Shown: positions 28,310-38,262, counted from the stretch's first letter. The stretch: DNA of 64,000 bases from Cytophaga aurantiaca DSM 3654 (GCF_000379725.1 NZ_KB903666.1:1-64000), one strand, 5' to 3'. Program-made: numbers and translations. The notes: generated by a model from the sequence alone, not told the origin.

Positions 28310-29065
28310 ATGGCAACGGCAGTTATCGACGAAAAAGAAAACAAAGCTCTATGGGCTGGAGGTGTAGAACCACTAAAAGCTAGTTATGGTAAACTAATGA
28401 TGTGGTTCTTTTTATTATCAGATGCATTAACATTCTCTGGTTTATTAGTGACCTATGGTTTTTCCCGTTTTTCTCACAATGCATATCATGGCGCAGTAGA
28501 AGCATTTCATACGTCTGTAGCTTACTGGCCGATTCCGGAAAAAGTATTCACCCACATTCCGTTTGTTCATACTTACGCACCACTTGTATTTGTGGGCTTG
28601 ATGACGTTCATTTTGATTCTTTCTTCCGTTACCATGGTATTGGCTGTAGAAGCTGGTCACCGCAATGATAAAAAAGATGTTCAGAAATGGATGTTATGGA
28701 CAATCCTTGGTGGTATTGCCTTCTTGTCTTGCCAGGCTTGGGAATGGACAATCTTTATTACCGGAAGTGAAAACGGTTTGATCATTAATGATCCGGACGG
28801 CACTGTTCGTCACGTTTTTGGAGCGAACTTAATTGAAAACGAATACGGTCCACGTATTTTTGCTGATCTATTCTTCTTTATCACTGGTTTTCACGGTACA
28901 CACGTTTTATCAGGTGTGATCATTAACATTATTGTATTTTATAACGTAGCATTTGGTACATATGAGCGTATAGGTTCATACGAAATGGTTGAAAAAGTAG
29001 GTCTTTACTGGCACTTTGTCGATTTAGTGTGGGTATTCGTATTTACGTTCTACTACTTAGTTTGA
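28310..29065 (+). CDS. Cytochrome c oxidase subunit III, second copy
   Basis: A 251-residue subunit III-type protein with six or seven helices. GFHGTHVLSGVIINIIVFY and LYWHFVDLVWVFVFTFYYLV match the family. It differs from the gene just upstream by a longer region between helices 1 and 2 (about residues 50-85) and an extra loop at about 155-180. Two adjacent subunit III genes could give two polypeptides in one oxidase or serve alternative complexes; context favours one complex. Confidence 0.92.
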   Translation: MATAVIDEKENKALWAGGVEPLKASYGKLMMWFFLLSDALTFSGLLVTYGFSRFSHNAYHGAVEAFHTSVAYWPIPEKVFTHIPFVHTYAPLVFVGLMTFILILSSVTMVLAVEAGHRNDKKDVQKWMLWTILGGIAFLSCQAWEWTIFITGSENGLIINDPDGTVRHVFGANLIENEYGPRIFADLFFFITGFHGTHVLSGVIINIIVFYNVAFGTYERIGSYEMVEKVGLYWHFVDLVWVFVFTFYYLV

Positions 29066-29093
29066 TTTAATTCTTTATAAAATATTTATTACA

Positions 29094-29441
29094 ATGGGAC
29101 ACGGACACGCACACCACGGACACTCAGCAGAGGTACAACCAAGAGATCCTGCTAAAGTAAAACAAATATTAAAAGTAACACTTTACCTTGCGATATTAAC
29201 TGCAATTGAATTCGTTCTAGCATTTACAGTAGGTAGAGGACCTCTTTTGACTTCTATTTTCGTATTGCTGACATTTGTAAAAACATTCTACATTGTTGGT
29301 GAGTTCATGCACTTAAAGCATGAAGTTAAAATATTGATATGGGCAATCGTATTGCCTACGCTTTTCATTATGTGGCTTATTCTGGCAATGCTTCTTGAAG
29401 CAAACCACCTACATGAAGCAAGACAATATATATTTGGTTAA
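29094..29441 (+). CDS. Cytochrome c oxidase subunit IV family
   Basis: A 115-residue protein with three helices (about 30-48, 54-74 and 80-102) and a His-rich N-terminus (HGHAHHGHS). Length, helix pattern and place after subunit III fit the prokaryotic oxidase subunit IV family, which stabilises the CuB site. It follows the second subunit III gene by 28 nt. Confidence 0.85.
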   Translation: MGHGHAHHGHSAEVQPRDPAKVKQILKVTLYLAILTAIEFVLAFTVGRGPLLTSIFVLLTFVKTFYIVGEFMHLKHEVKILIWAIVLPTLFIMWLILAMLLEANHLHEARQYIFG

Positions 29442-29482
29442 TACAAGAACCATCTGTTTCGGATGGTAATTTGAAATACATT

Positions 29483-30154
29483 ATGAAAAATACTAAAAAG
29501 ACCGTGTACCTATGCTTAGCGCTATTGGGACCGGTCTTTTTAATTTTTATGTTTACTTTTTTTGCGCGTACTCAGCACAAACTCCCTGTTTTCTTTGCGT
29601 ATGATTCCATTAAAACAGAAAGAGAGTATGTTGTTACAGATGCACACAAGATACCAGACTATAAACTAATTGATCAGAACGGTGCTGTTTTCGATAGCAA
29701 AACCGTTGATGCCGATTTTAAAGTATACGACTTTGTATTCACACGTTGCGGAAGTATTTGTCCGCAGATGAGTACGCAGCTGATACGTGTTCAGGAAGCC
29801 TTTAAAGATGATAAAGACGTGGTGTTGCTGTCTCTGACTGTAGACCCGGAATATGATAGCCCTGAAGTCCTTAAAGCATATGCTAAAACCTATAATGCTA
29901 TTCCGGGTAAGTGGTATTTCCTGACAGGTGAAAAGGATACGATTTATACCTTAGGTCAAAAACAATTCTTTTTGACTGCAAAGCAAAATGAAGATGATCT
30001 GACAGACTTTCTGCATAGCGAACGTATGGTATTGGTTGACAAGAACGGATGGATCAGAGGTTATTATAATGGTACGGACGAGTTTGAAGTGGATCGTCTT
30101 ATTATTGAATTAAAAGTATTGCAAAAAATAGAGAAGGATGCAAAGTCAAAGTAA
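29483..30154 (+). CDS. SCO1/SenC copper chaperone
   Basis: A thioredoxin-fold membrane-anchored protein of about 223 residues that delivers copper to the CuA site of subunit II. An N-terminal anchor (about residues 7-28) is followed by the copper motif CGSICPQ (CxxxC) and a distal conserved His in FLHSERMVLVD. The ATG at 29483 is preferred over TTG at 29471 because it gives a clean MKNTKK start. Its end overlaps the next gene by 17 nt, showing translational coupling. Confidence 0.93.
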   Translation: MKNTKKTVYLCLALLGPVFLIFMFTFFARTQHKLPVFFAYDSIKTEREYVVTDAHKIPDYKLIDQNGAVFDSKTVDADFKVYDFVFTRCGSICPQMSTQLIRVQEAFKDDKDVVLLSLTVDPEYDSPEVLKAYAKTYNAIPGKWYFLTGEKDTIYTLGQKQFFLTAKQNEDDLTDFLHSERMVLVDKNGWIRGYYNGTDEFEVDRLIIELKVLQKIEKDAKSK

Positions 30155-30683
30155 TAACCCTTTTATAAAATTATTGAATGATAAAAACATCAACGTTGTA
30201 GCGATTGCTATTCCGGTTGCTGTGGCGCTTTTACTAGGTTTGCCGTTCAAACTTGATCTGGGTAACTGGACAGATACTTTGCCGCACATCAATGCTTTTA
30301 TTAACAGCTTTACTTCACTATTTCTGCTAATCGGTCTGGCTGCTATCAGAAGGAAGAATGTTGCCATTCACCGTGCCTCTATGCTTATTTGTGTGGTTTT
30401 GGGATTGTTCTTTTTAGTAACTTATATATTATACCACTTAACGCATGAATCTACTCATTTCGGGGGAACTTCCGGCATTAAATATGTGTATTACTTTTTG
30501 TTGATCACACACATTATATTGGCAGCGGTAGTTGTGTATTTTGTATTGAAAGCCCTTTATTATGCTTTTAATAACGATTTTGACAGACACAAAAAAGTAG
30601 TTAAATGGGCTTATCCGATCTGGCTGTATGTATCTGTATCAGGCGTATTGGTGTATTTGATGATCAGTCCGTATTATAAATAA
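30138..30683 (+). CDS. DUF420 membrane protein
   Basis: A 181-residue integral membrane protein of the DUF420 family with five helices. Histidines in the membrane regions (LPHINAFINS, IHRASML, YHLTHESTHFGG, LITHIILA) are conserved in the family, which is encoded with Sco and oxidase genes in many bacteria and is related to CtaM-type oxidase assembly factors. It overlaps the Sco gene by 17 nt. Role in oxidase maturation is inferred from context. Confidence 0.85.
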   Translation: MQSQSNNPFIKLLNDKNINVVAIAIPVAVALLLGLPFKLDLGNWTDTLPHINAFINSFTSLFLLIGLAAIRRKNVAIHRASMLICVVLGLFFLVTYILYHLTHESTHFGGTSGIKYVYYFLLITHIILAAVVVYFVLKALYYAFNNDFDRHKKVVKWAYPIWLYVSVSGVLVYLMISPYYK

Positions 30684-30699
30684 TTAACAAGCAGGGAAT

Positions 30700-30951
30700 A
30701 TGAAAAAGGCGTATATCGTATTTACTATCTTAATTCTATTTGTTGTAGGCTTGGGAATGGATGCAGAAGCTCAGTGTGCAATGTGCAGAGCTCAGCTTGA
30801 AACAGGCGCTACGGCGGGTGCTGATGCTAAAAATACAGGTATAAATTCAGGGATATTATATCTGATGTTGTTCCCGTATATCATCATCGGAACCATTGCC
30901 TTTATGTGGTACCGTTCTTCTCAAAAGAATAAACAACCCGCGAACGCATAA
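30700..30951 (+). CDS. Small membrane protein with exported CxxC motif
   Basis: An 83-residue protein not recognised as a named family. A signal peptide (about residues 4-24, ending AEAQ) is followed at once by CAMCRAQLETG, a CxxC that would lie in the periplasm, and then a second membrane helix (about 50-70) with a basic, cytoplasm-side tail. Last gene of the oxidase assembly group, 16 nt after the DUF420 gene. The CxxC could bind copper or heme or take part in thiol chemistry; this is inference. Confidence 0.75.
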   Translation: MKKAYIVFTILILFVVGLGMDAEAQCAMCRAQLETGATAGADAKNTGINSGILYLMLFPYIIIGTIAFMWYRSSQKNKQPANA

Positions 30952-30992
30952 TTACTATAAAGTAATAGCATATTTCCGTATTTTTATGGTAT

Positions 30993-33900
30993 ATGATATT
31001 GCCGGTAAAGCCTATTTCGTCATTTTTAAAAGTACTCCGTTGGGTAATACTAGCTTTAGCAGTTAGTTTAAGTTTCCTGTTATTTTTTAAGGAACGTGTT
31101 CTTCCAATAGATCAATCCATTTATTATTCTGTTGTTTCAAATCGAATTCAGGAATCGATTGAGGATGCTGAAATACAAAGTAAACTGGTAATTAAAAAGA
31201 TTCACGAAGGTGAAGTTACTTTCTCTCAACTAAACAAAGTATTTAGTCCTTCACCTTTTTATATTTTTGAAGGGGGCAAGCCTATTTATTGGTCCAATGC
31301 AGAATATATACCTAGCTATAAATCTATCCGAAGCACGGAAGCATGGAGTTATGTAAGCAATAGCTCCGGGAAGTATTTAGTGTATAGAGATACGCTTATA
31401 TCAAATCAAAAAGTACTTGAAGTGTTTTTTCTGCTTGAACTGGAACGTATTTATTCAGTAGATAATGCATTTATCAATAGCCATACCAACCAGACCTATT
31501 TTAAAAACATTCCGGTCCGGCTTTTTACAACTCCCAAATTTAAGAATCACCATTCCATCAGCGTAAACAATAAATATTTATGCAGCTTTGAATGTGCTTC
31601 ATCCAGTAATGATTATTTATATGGCACAATCACTACTGGTGTATTTGTTTTAGTGGTATTTTTAATCTGGCTGTATTTTATGTGCGATGTATGGATGCAT
31701 CAAAGGAGCAGCTATCAGCGCATTTTAATACGCATATTATCCTTTGTTTTATTTCGTACTGCTTTATTGGAATTAAATCTTCCGGAGTATTTTTCTTCGC
31801 ATCAAATATTCTCTTCTGAATATTATGCTTCATCTTTTATAAGCCAGTCCATATTTGATCTGGTATTGAATGTCTTTTGTTCTGCTTATCTGTTATTCGA
31901 ACTGATTATTATTATTCAGCGAAAATTCATTTACAGATATATATACTTAACTACAACGAACAGGCTTGTAGAAATAAAGGTACTGTTGAGCAGTCTGCTG
32001 ACCTGGTCGTTGATCATAAGTTATTATTATATCTTAAAAAGTATTGTTAAAAACTCTACGGTATCTTTGAACCTGATCGATGATCTGGATCTGTCCATTG
32101 TGCGGGTAATCCTGGTGTTTGCAATTATTGCGATATCCTTTATCTTTTTTTATATCATACATCTCAATCTTCAGGTTGTTTGGCGCCTGCATAAAAGATA
32201 TCGCATACGAAATCCCAAGCGCATTATTCTGGTGTATCTGATATTGATCGCTATCAGTTGGTTTATTGAACCGCAAATGATATTGGTAAGTGTATGTCTG
32301 TTTATTTTTGCTCAGTTGAGTTTGCTGCAAGGGTATCCGTCTGTTTTAGGTAAAATGAAATACCAATCTTTTATTTACATATTTCTGTTTTGTCTTTCGT
32401 CCTCATTAATTATTGGAGCAGTAATATTTTTTAACGGCAGAAATAAAGTCACGCAGCAGATGACGCGTTACGGAGAGCGTTTACTATATGATCGGGATGA
32501 GATAACAGAATTTTTGCTGCAGGAAGCTTCGTTTAATATACAAAAGGACGAATTCATCCGTGAGAAAATACTTTCTCCATTTTCAGATCTGTCTGTTGTA
32601 AAAGATAAGATCCAGAAAAAATATTTGTCAAACTATTTCAACGATTATTCTGTGCGCATTGAATTGCTGGATGCAACCGGAGAAGCTTTTAATAGTCAGA
32701 CAGATCAGGTGACGTATAATGAATATTACAATACGGTATTGGTGAAGTCGACGTATTTAAACAAACTTGATCTGTATAGTTATGTGGATCACATCACTAA
32801 TACAAGAAGGTATATATCCGTTAATAAAATAAAAGCATCAGACATTATTATTGCTTATATCATTATTGAACTGGAGTCCGGCAAGTACAGTAAAAATAGT
32901 GTCTTCCCTGAATTGGTGCTGGATCAGAAACAGGTTCAGGAGAATTATAAGGATTTTGATTATTGTATTTTTGACCGTTCGAAAATAGAAACGAGTTATG
33001 GGTATTTTAACTACGATCAAAAATTCCTGAACTACTTAAAGTTGAAAGAAAAAAAACAGGAGAAGGAATTCAGGTATGAAGGGTATTATCATGTTTTGTT
33101 AAAGGGAGAAGGCGATGCCTGGATTGTAGTAAGTAAGCCGTATGGAGTACTGGATATTATGATATCCAATGCATCCATTTATTTTTTATTTCACATTGTT
33201 GGGATTTTCATTATTGTTTTGATCCATGTATATCGTATTAATTCACAGAAACGGCAAGTGAGTTATGCAACCAAGGTTCAGATCTATTTAAATCTTGCTT
33301 TTTTTATTCCCTTGTTGCTGGTAAGTTTAATTACGCTGGGGTTTGTAAATAGAAATTATGAACAGACCTTATTAAATCGATTTATAAGCGATTCTGATAA
33401 ACTGTCTGCATTGATCTCTTCAAGAAGCATTGTTCAGGATCGGATCAATAAAGCAGCGGTTACCGAATTGTTGCTGGAGTCAGATCTGACACGGGTTGAA
33501 CAGCTGGATATAAATATTTATTCCAATAACGGAAGTTTGCTTGCAACCAATCAATCGGAAGTTTTCAGGAAAGGAATTCTATCTTCATACATACAGCCGG
33601 ATGCCATTGCAGCATTATTGGAAAGCCGCAATCAATACATTGTCACGAATGGACAAGCCGGTTCGTTGTCGTATAAATCCATCTACCGATTGATACGTGT
33701 GCCCGGTACAGGCGCTATCGCCGGCATTATACACCTGCCGTTTTTTGAATCGAAAGAAGATGTTGTAAAACAGATCTCGACCTATTTAAAAATCATTTTG
33801 AATATTTTTTCTATTGGATTTATAGTACTCTTATTGTTATCGTATCTGGTGGCGTATTATTTAACTTATCCGTTGAAATTGATCACCCAAGGTATTAAGA

Positions 33901-34703
33901 AGACCGGCCTGTATGATAACGAACCTATTCAATGGCAATCATCGGATGAGATCGGACGTTTGGTTCAGGAATACAATTCTATGCTTATTAAGATTGATGA
34001 GAGTAAATCTATTCTGGCTAATTCTGAAAAGGAGAGTGCATGGCGTGAAATGGCGCGACAGGTAGCGCATGAAATTAAAAATCCGCTTACTCCAATGAAG
34101 TTGAAGTTGCAGTATTTATTGCAACGTCTGAACCATGCAGATACGAAGCCAAGTGATGAGGAATTAAAACAATCCTTCCGGACAATCTTAACGCAGGTAG
34201 ATTCGTTAAGTGAGATAGCGAGTTCTTTTTCATCCTTTTATAAATTACCGGAATTACAGCTTGAAAAAGTTGAATTGAATCACCTTGTAAAAGAACTTGC
34301 TGTATTGCATCAGGAAACAGACGCTTCCGGCATATACACACATATTCCGAATCAACCGACGGTGATTGTTGCAGATAAGAAGATGGTAGTTAATATTCTT
34401 AATAATTTATTGTTGAATGCGATCCAAAGTATACCCGAAGGACGATTGCGTAACATTGATATTTTTATAAATCAGAAAGTCGACAGTGTATTGATCGAAA
34501 TAAAAGATAATGGATCGGGTATTCCTGTTGAGCTTCAGCATAAAATATTTGTACCCTATTTTAGTACAAAATATTCGGGTTCTGGAATTGGCCTGGCTTT
34601 GGCGAAGCGGTTGGTGGAAGATATGAAAGGTGCTATTTGGTTTGAAACATCCTTAGATAAAGGAACTTCATTTTATATTGAAATGCCATATTATACCGAA
34701 TGA
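30993..34703 (+). CDS. Large membrane sensor histidine kinase, NtrY-like
   Basis: A 1236-residue kinase. N-terminal membrane helices flank a first periplasmic domain (about 35-205), and a block of seven or so helices follows (about 210-490). A second extracytoplasmic domain (about 500-725), another helix, a dCache-like region and a helix at about 930-952 lead into a HAMP domain (YLTYPLKLITQGI to DEIGRLVQEYNSML). The HisKA motif VAHEIKNPLTPMKLKL has the phospho-acceptor at His1026; the ATPase domain shows NNLLLNAIQSIPEG, DNGSGIP and GSGIGLALAKRLVEDM. The kinase domain is closest to NtrY types. No response regulator is adjacent; the stop overlaps the start of the next gene (ATGA). Confidence 0.9.
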   Translation: MILPVKPISSFLKVLRWVILALAVSLSFLLFFKERVLPIDQSIYYSVVSNRIQESIEDAEIQSKLVIKKIHEGEVTFSQLNKVFSPSPFYIFEGGKPIYWSNAEYIPSYKSIRSTEAWSYVSNSSGKYLVYRDTLISNQKVLEVFFLLELERIYSVDNAFINSHTNQTYFKNIPVRLFTTPKFKNHHSISVNNKYLCSFECASSSNDYLYGTITTGVFVLVVFLIWLYFMCDVWMHQRSSYQRILIRILSFVLFRTALLELNLPEYFSSHQIFSSEYYASSFISQSIFDLVLNVFCSAYLLFELIIIIQRKFIYRYIYLTTTNRLVEIKVLLSSLLTWSLIISYYYILKSIVKNSTVSLNLIDDLDLSIVRVILVFAIIAISFIFFYIIHLNLQVVWRLHKRYRIRNPKRIILVYLILIAISWFIEPQMILVSVCLFIFAQLSLLQGYPSVLGKMKYQSFIYIFLFCLSSSLIIGAVIFFNGRNKVTQQMTRYGERLLYDRDEITEFLLQEASFNIQKDEFIREKILSPFSDLSVVKDKIQKKYLSNYFNDYSVRIELLDATGEAFNSQTDQVTYNEYYNTVLVKSTYLNKLDLYSYVDHITNTRRYISVNKIKASDIIIAYIIIELESGKYSKNSVFPELVLDQKQVQENYKDFDYCIFDRSKIETSYGYFNYDQKFLNYLKLKEKKQEKEFRYEGYYHVLLKGEGDAWIVVSKPYGVLDIMISNASIYFLFHIVGIFIIVLIHVYRINSQKRQVSYATKVQIYLNLAFFIPLLLVSLITLGFVNRNYEQTLLNRFISDSDKLSALISSRSIVQDRINKAAVTELLLESDLTRVEQLDINIYSNNGSLLATNQSEVFRKGILSSYIQPDAIAALLESRNQYIVTNGQAGSLSYKSIYRLIRVPGTGAIAGIIHLPFFESKEDVVKQISTYLKIILNIFSIGFIVLLLLSYLVAYYLTYPLKLITQGIKKTGLYDNEPIQWQSSDEIGRLVQEYNSMLIKIDESKSILANSEKESAWREMARQVAHEIKNPLTPMKLKLQYLLQRLNHADTKPSDEELKQSFRTILTQVDSLSEIASSFSSFYKLPELQLEKVELNHLVKELAVLHQETDASGIYTHIPNQPTVIVADKKMVVNILNNLLLNAIQSIPEGRLRNIDIFINQKVDSVLIEIKDNGSGIPVELQHKIFVPYFSTKYSGSGIGLALAKRLVEDMKGAIWFETSLDKGTSFYIEMPYYTE

Positions 34704-37700
34704 CCAAAGCGTATTTAGTTTTGCTATTACTTTTTTTTGCTGTTGTGCGAAATGGTCACGCACAATACACCAACCTGCGTTGTAAATGGATTAAGCCTAC
34801 GGAAGAAGGGACGAAAATAGATACCTTAACCGTTGTTCCAGGAAGTATTGAAATCAAGTATCCACAGGGTTATACAAGCCTTTATACCATCGCAACTAAT
34901 ACAGTAACCTTTTCTCCCAGTCCATTACCTGATTCTATTTTGGTTTGTTATCGTGTGTATCCATTCAATCTGGGGAAGCCTGTCTACAACCGTGATCTGT
35001 CTGTGTATGATTCAGTGGGTGGATACCGCGAAGTGATGCGTTTAAGAGGTTTGGGTGTTACACCGCAACAGCGTGAAGAATTGTTTGCAACACCCGGCAT
35101 AAATAAAACGGGTGTTATTTCGCGTGGTATTTCAGCAGGGAATAATCAAAGTGTGTTTGTGAATTCAACATTGAACTTGCAATTGGATGGCAAGCTCACA
35201 GACAACATTACCTTAACAGCTGTAATTTCAGATCAGAATATTCCGTTTCAACCCGAAGGTAATACGCAGCAGATACAGCAGTTCGATCGGGTATATGTGC
35301 AATTAAGAACTCCTAAAACTGCATTGACGGTAGGAGACATTGTATTGAAACAACGTGATCCGTATTTTCTAAAATACTATAGAAACGTACAAGGCGGACA
35401 AGTCAGTCATATTGTAAAAAGAGATTCAACATTTGAAAGCGTCAGTCAGGTTGGTATTGGTGTATCGAAAGGTAAATTCAATACCATGCAATTTGCACCG
35501 GATACCAAAGATTTTTTACAGGAAGGCGTGCAAGGTCCTTACCGGTTAAGAGGCTCAAACAATGAAGCGTTCATAACTGTGATTGCAAACTCTGAACGCG
35601 TGTATTTTGATGGGCGCTTGCTTACGCGAGGCTTTGACTACGATTACGTGATCGATTATAATACTGCAGAGATCACGTTTACGCCGTACATACTGGTTAC
35701 AAAATACAACCGTATGCGCGTTGATTTTGAATATACCGATCGCAATTATGCGCGGACAAATATTGAAGCGTCGCAAACGATCAAAAATACGACAAGCCAG
35801 TTTGGTGTTTATTATTATTCTGAAAGAGACAATCCTAATAATCCATTGTTGCTGGATTTAACAGCAGCGGATCAGGCTTATTTATCAACCATAGGAGATG
35901 ATCTGACCAAAGCATTTATTTCCGGTGCGGATTCCATGGATTATAAAGCAGGTACTACTTTATATAAAAAAATAGATGTAGGTGGTGTGGCTGTTTACCA
36001 ATATTCGGTGAACCCAGATAGCGCTTTATTCCAGGTAAAGTTTTCGCAGGTGGATGCAGGTTTAGGAAGTTATGTGCTTGATAATTCAACAGCGAATGCC
36101 CGTATATTCAGGTATGTAGGGGCAGGGAACGGGATCTATGAACCTGTGCAATACATTGCGACTCCTAAAAAGAAACAGATGCTGCAAGGTTCATTCAGTC
36201 AAAAACTAAACAGGCACGAAGAAGTCTTTGGCGATGTGGCATATTCAACAAATGATGTAAATCTATATTCAACAGAAGATAAGCAAAACGACAACGGTGT
36301 TTCGGCGCGAGGCGGAATAAAGAGTTCAAAGCGTAACATTGGTTTACTGAAAAAATATTTATTGTCGTCGGGAGTGTCGTATGAATTCAATCAAAAGAAT
36401 TTCGTTGCGATTGATCGTTTCCGGACGGCAGATTTTGAACGTTACTGGAACGAAGATGTATTGCGGCTTGGGAACAATCAGATGGTTGTAGGTAATCTGA
36501 ATTACTCAAAAAATGCGAACGAATTGATCAGTTATACATTAAACTATCGGAACAAAGAGAATGATCTGTCGGGTTTGCAGCATCAGGCGCAGTTGTATCA
36601 GAAAACAGGTAACTTGTATTTCAAAGGAGATTTGTTTTTAACATCAACAAACAATTTTGCAGGTAAAGCAGCCTGGGATAAATACAGTGTAAATGTATAT
36701 TATAAAACCAAAAAGGTTACGCCCGGTTTTCAATACAGTTCAGAAAAAAATAAAGTAACAGATTCGGCAGGCGCACTGATCCGTTCGTTGATGTATTTTG
36801 ACGAATATAAATACTATATTCAATCCAGTGATACATCAAAAGTTAAGTTCAGGATTGATTACAGTAACCGTGCAGACAAGCAAGTATATTTAGGAGAATT
36901 GATACCTGCTACGCGTGCGCAAACTACCAATTTTACAAGCGGAATTAGGTTCAGTGCAGATCATCAATTGAATCTGATTACAACGTATAGATATTTGACG
37001 TATGTTGGTCCGGTTACAACACCGAATGATGAAACAATCATGTCACGTGTGGATTGGGGAATCAGTGCATTAAAGCGACATGTACGTTCTGAATTGACGA
37101 TTACTACAGGAGTAGGGCGGCAGGCCAAGCAGCAATTTGTTTTTCAGCCGGTTGCAACCGGACTGGGTACCTATATCTGGCGTGATTACAACGATGATGG
37201 CGTACAGCAGATCAATGAATTTGTTACGAAGATCTATAACGATACGGCAGAGTTTATCAAAGTATATTTACCCTCAAACGATTATTATAAAGCATACACC
37301 AATCTGATCAACTATAGATTAGATATTTCGATGCCGCGTAAATGGAAATCCTCTTCAAACTCTATGTTGAAAATACTGGGCAAATTATCCAACACCGCAT
37401 CGATCACATTAAATAATAAAACGACAGACGATAATCTGTGGAGCCGTTTCAATCCGGGATCTCCAAGTGCTTCGGATACAAATTTACTTGCGTATCAGCG
37501 GATCTTGCGGTCGGTGTTGTTTTATAACCGATCGAGTTCCCTGTTTGGGATGGATCTGGCATTGACCATGAATGAATCACGGCAATTCCTGACACAAGGT
37601 TTCGAGAATCAATATGTGAATGATCTGATCTATGGTTTGCGTGCCACCTTTAAGCGGATGTATGCATGGAAGATAAAACTTACAACAGGATACAACAGTG

Positions 37701-38152
37701 TGAATTCAGATTTTAATGTAAACCGGAATTATTTTATTGATTATAAGAAATTCGATACAGAATTATCTATACAGCCGCGAACCAATACCCGTCTCAGCTT
37801 GCTTGCAGGCGTGGCATATAAGATCAATACGTTTACACCGGGCAATGGGGAAAATGCACTCCTGTATAATATCGGTACCGAGATAAAAATCAATAAACTT
37901 TCCAAGCGTACATTTACTACAACACTTAAGTACATTCGTATTAACTCGAAGTTGAACGGTACACAGCAGAATAGTCCGATTGCGTACGAAATTCAGGAAG
38001 CCTTATTGCAGGGGAATAACATGACGTGGAATGTTATCTGGCAGGAACGTTTGACAAACGGTTTGCAGATCTCATTCAGTTACGAAGGACGTAAGTCGGA
38101 ATCTGTACGGATGATTCACACGGGTAGGATGCAGCTGAGTGCTTTGTTTTAG
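34700..38152 (+). CDS. Large outer-membrane beta-barrel-type protein
   Basis: A 1150-residue exported protein with a signal peptide (LVLLLLFFAVVRNGHAQ). The region around 125-215 (ISRGISAGNNQSVFVNSTLN, NIPFQPEGNTQQIQQFDRVY) is a signature I have seen in long uncharacterised Bacteroidota outer-membrane proteins. The rest alternates aromatic and polar residues in many short strands, ending in LQLSALF-like barrel closure. An EF-hand-like loop DYNDDGVQQINEF lies at 829-841. It overlaps the kinase gene by 4 nt. Function unknown; a surface sensor or transport partner of the kinase is possible. Confidence 0.75.
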   Translation: MTKAYLVLLLLFFAVVRNGHAQYTNLRCKWIKPTEEGTKIDTLTVVPGSIEIKYPQGYTSLYTIATNTVTFSPSPLPDSILVCYRVYPFNLGKPVYNRDLSVYDSVGGYREVMRLRGLGVTPQQREELFATPGINKTGVISRGISAGNNQSVFVNSTLNLQLDGKLTDNITLTAVISDQNIPFQPEGNTQQIQQFDRVYVQLRTPKTALTVGDIVLKQRDPYFLKYYRNVQGGQVSHIVKRDSTFESVSQVGIGVSKGKFNTMQFAPDTKDFLQEGVQGPYRLRGSNNEAFITVIANSERVYFDGRLLTRGFDYDYVIDYNTAEITFTPYILVTKYNRMRVDFEYTDRNYARTNIEASQTIKNTTSQFGVYYYSERDNPNNPLLLDLTAADQAYLSTIGDDLTKAFISGADSMDYKAGTTLYKKIDVGGVAVYQYSVNPDSALFQVKFSQVDAGLGSYVLDNSTANARIFRYVGAGNGIYEPVQYIATPKKKQMLQGSFSQKLNRHEEVFGDVAYSTNDVNLYSTEDKQNDNGVSARGGIKSSKRNIGLLKKYLLSSGVSYEFNQKNFVAIDRFRTADFERYWNEDVLRLGNNQMVVGNLNYSKNANELISYTLNYRNKENDLSGLQHQAQLYQKTGNLYFKGDLFLTSTNNFAGKAAWDKYSVNVYYKTKKVTPGFQYSSEKNKVTDSAGALIRSLMYFDEYKYYIQSSDTSKVKFRIDYSNRADKQVYLGELIPATRAQTTNFTSGIRFSADHQLNLITTYRYLTYVGPVTTPNDETIMSRVDWGISALKRHVRSELTITTGVGRQAKQQFVFQPVATGLGTYIWRDYNDDGVQQINEFVTKIYNDTAEFIKVYLPSNDYYKAYTNLINYRLDISMPRKWKSSSNSMLKILGKLSNTASITLNNKTTDDNLWSRFNPGSPSASDTNLLAYQRILRSVLFYNRSSSLFGMDLALTMNESRQFLTQGFENQYVNDLIYGLRATFKRMYAWKIKLTTGYNSVNSDFNVNRNYFIDYKKFDTELSIQPRTNTRLSLLAGVAYKINTFTPGNGENALLYNIGTEIKINKLSKRTFTTTLKYIRINSKLNGTQQNSPIAYEIQEALLQGNNMTWNVIWQERLTNGLQISFSYEGRKSESVRMIHTGRMQLSALF

Positions 38153-38262
38153 TCGCCAGTTTCTAGTTGCTAGGTACTAGACTAAAAAGTACTTAGTGCA
38201 GAGTACTGTGATGAGGTAATTTTCTCGTCTGGAAACTGGAACCTAGAAACTAGAAACTAGTT
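38153..38262. repeat. CTAG-rich intergenic repeats between convergent genes
   Basis: Directly after the barrel-protein stop lies CCAGTTTCTAGTTGCTAGGTACTAG, and 38226-38262 holds an inverted relative (TCTGGAAACTGG, CCTAGAAACTAG). In between is AGTACTTAGTGCAGAGTACT. This is the same family as at 4021-4153 and 58918-58975. No classical GC-stem terminator is seen here. Confidence 0.55.
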
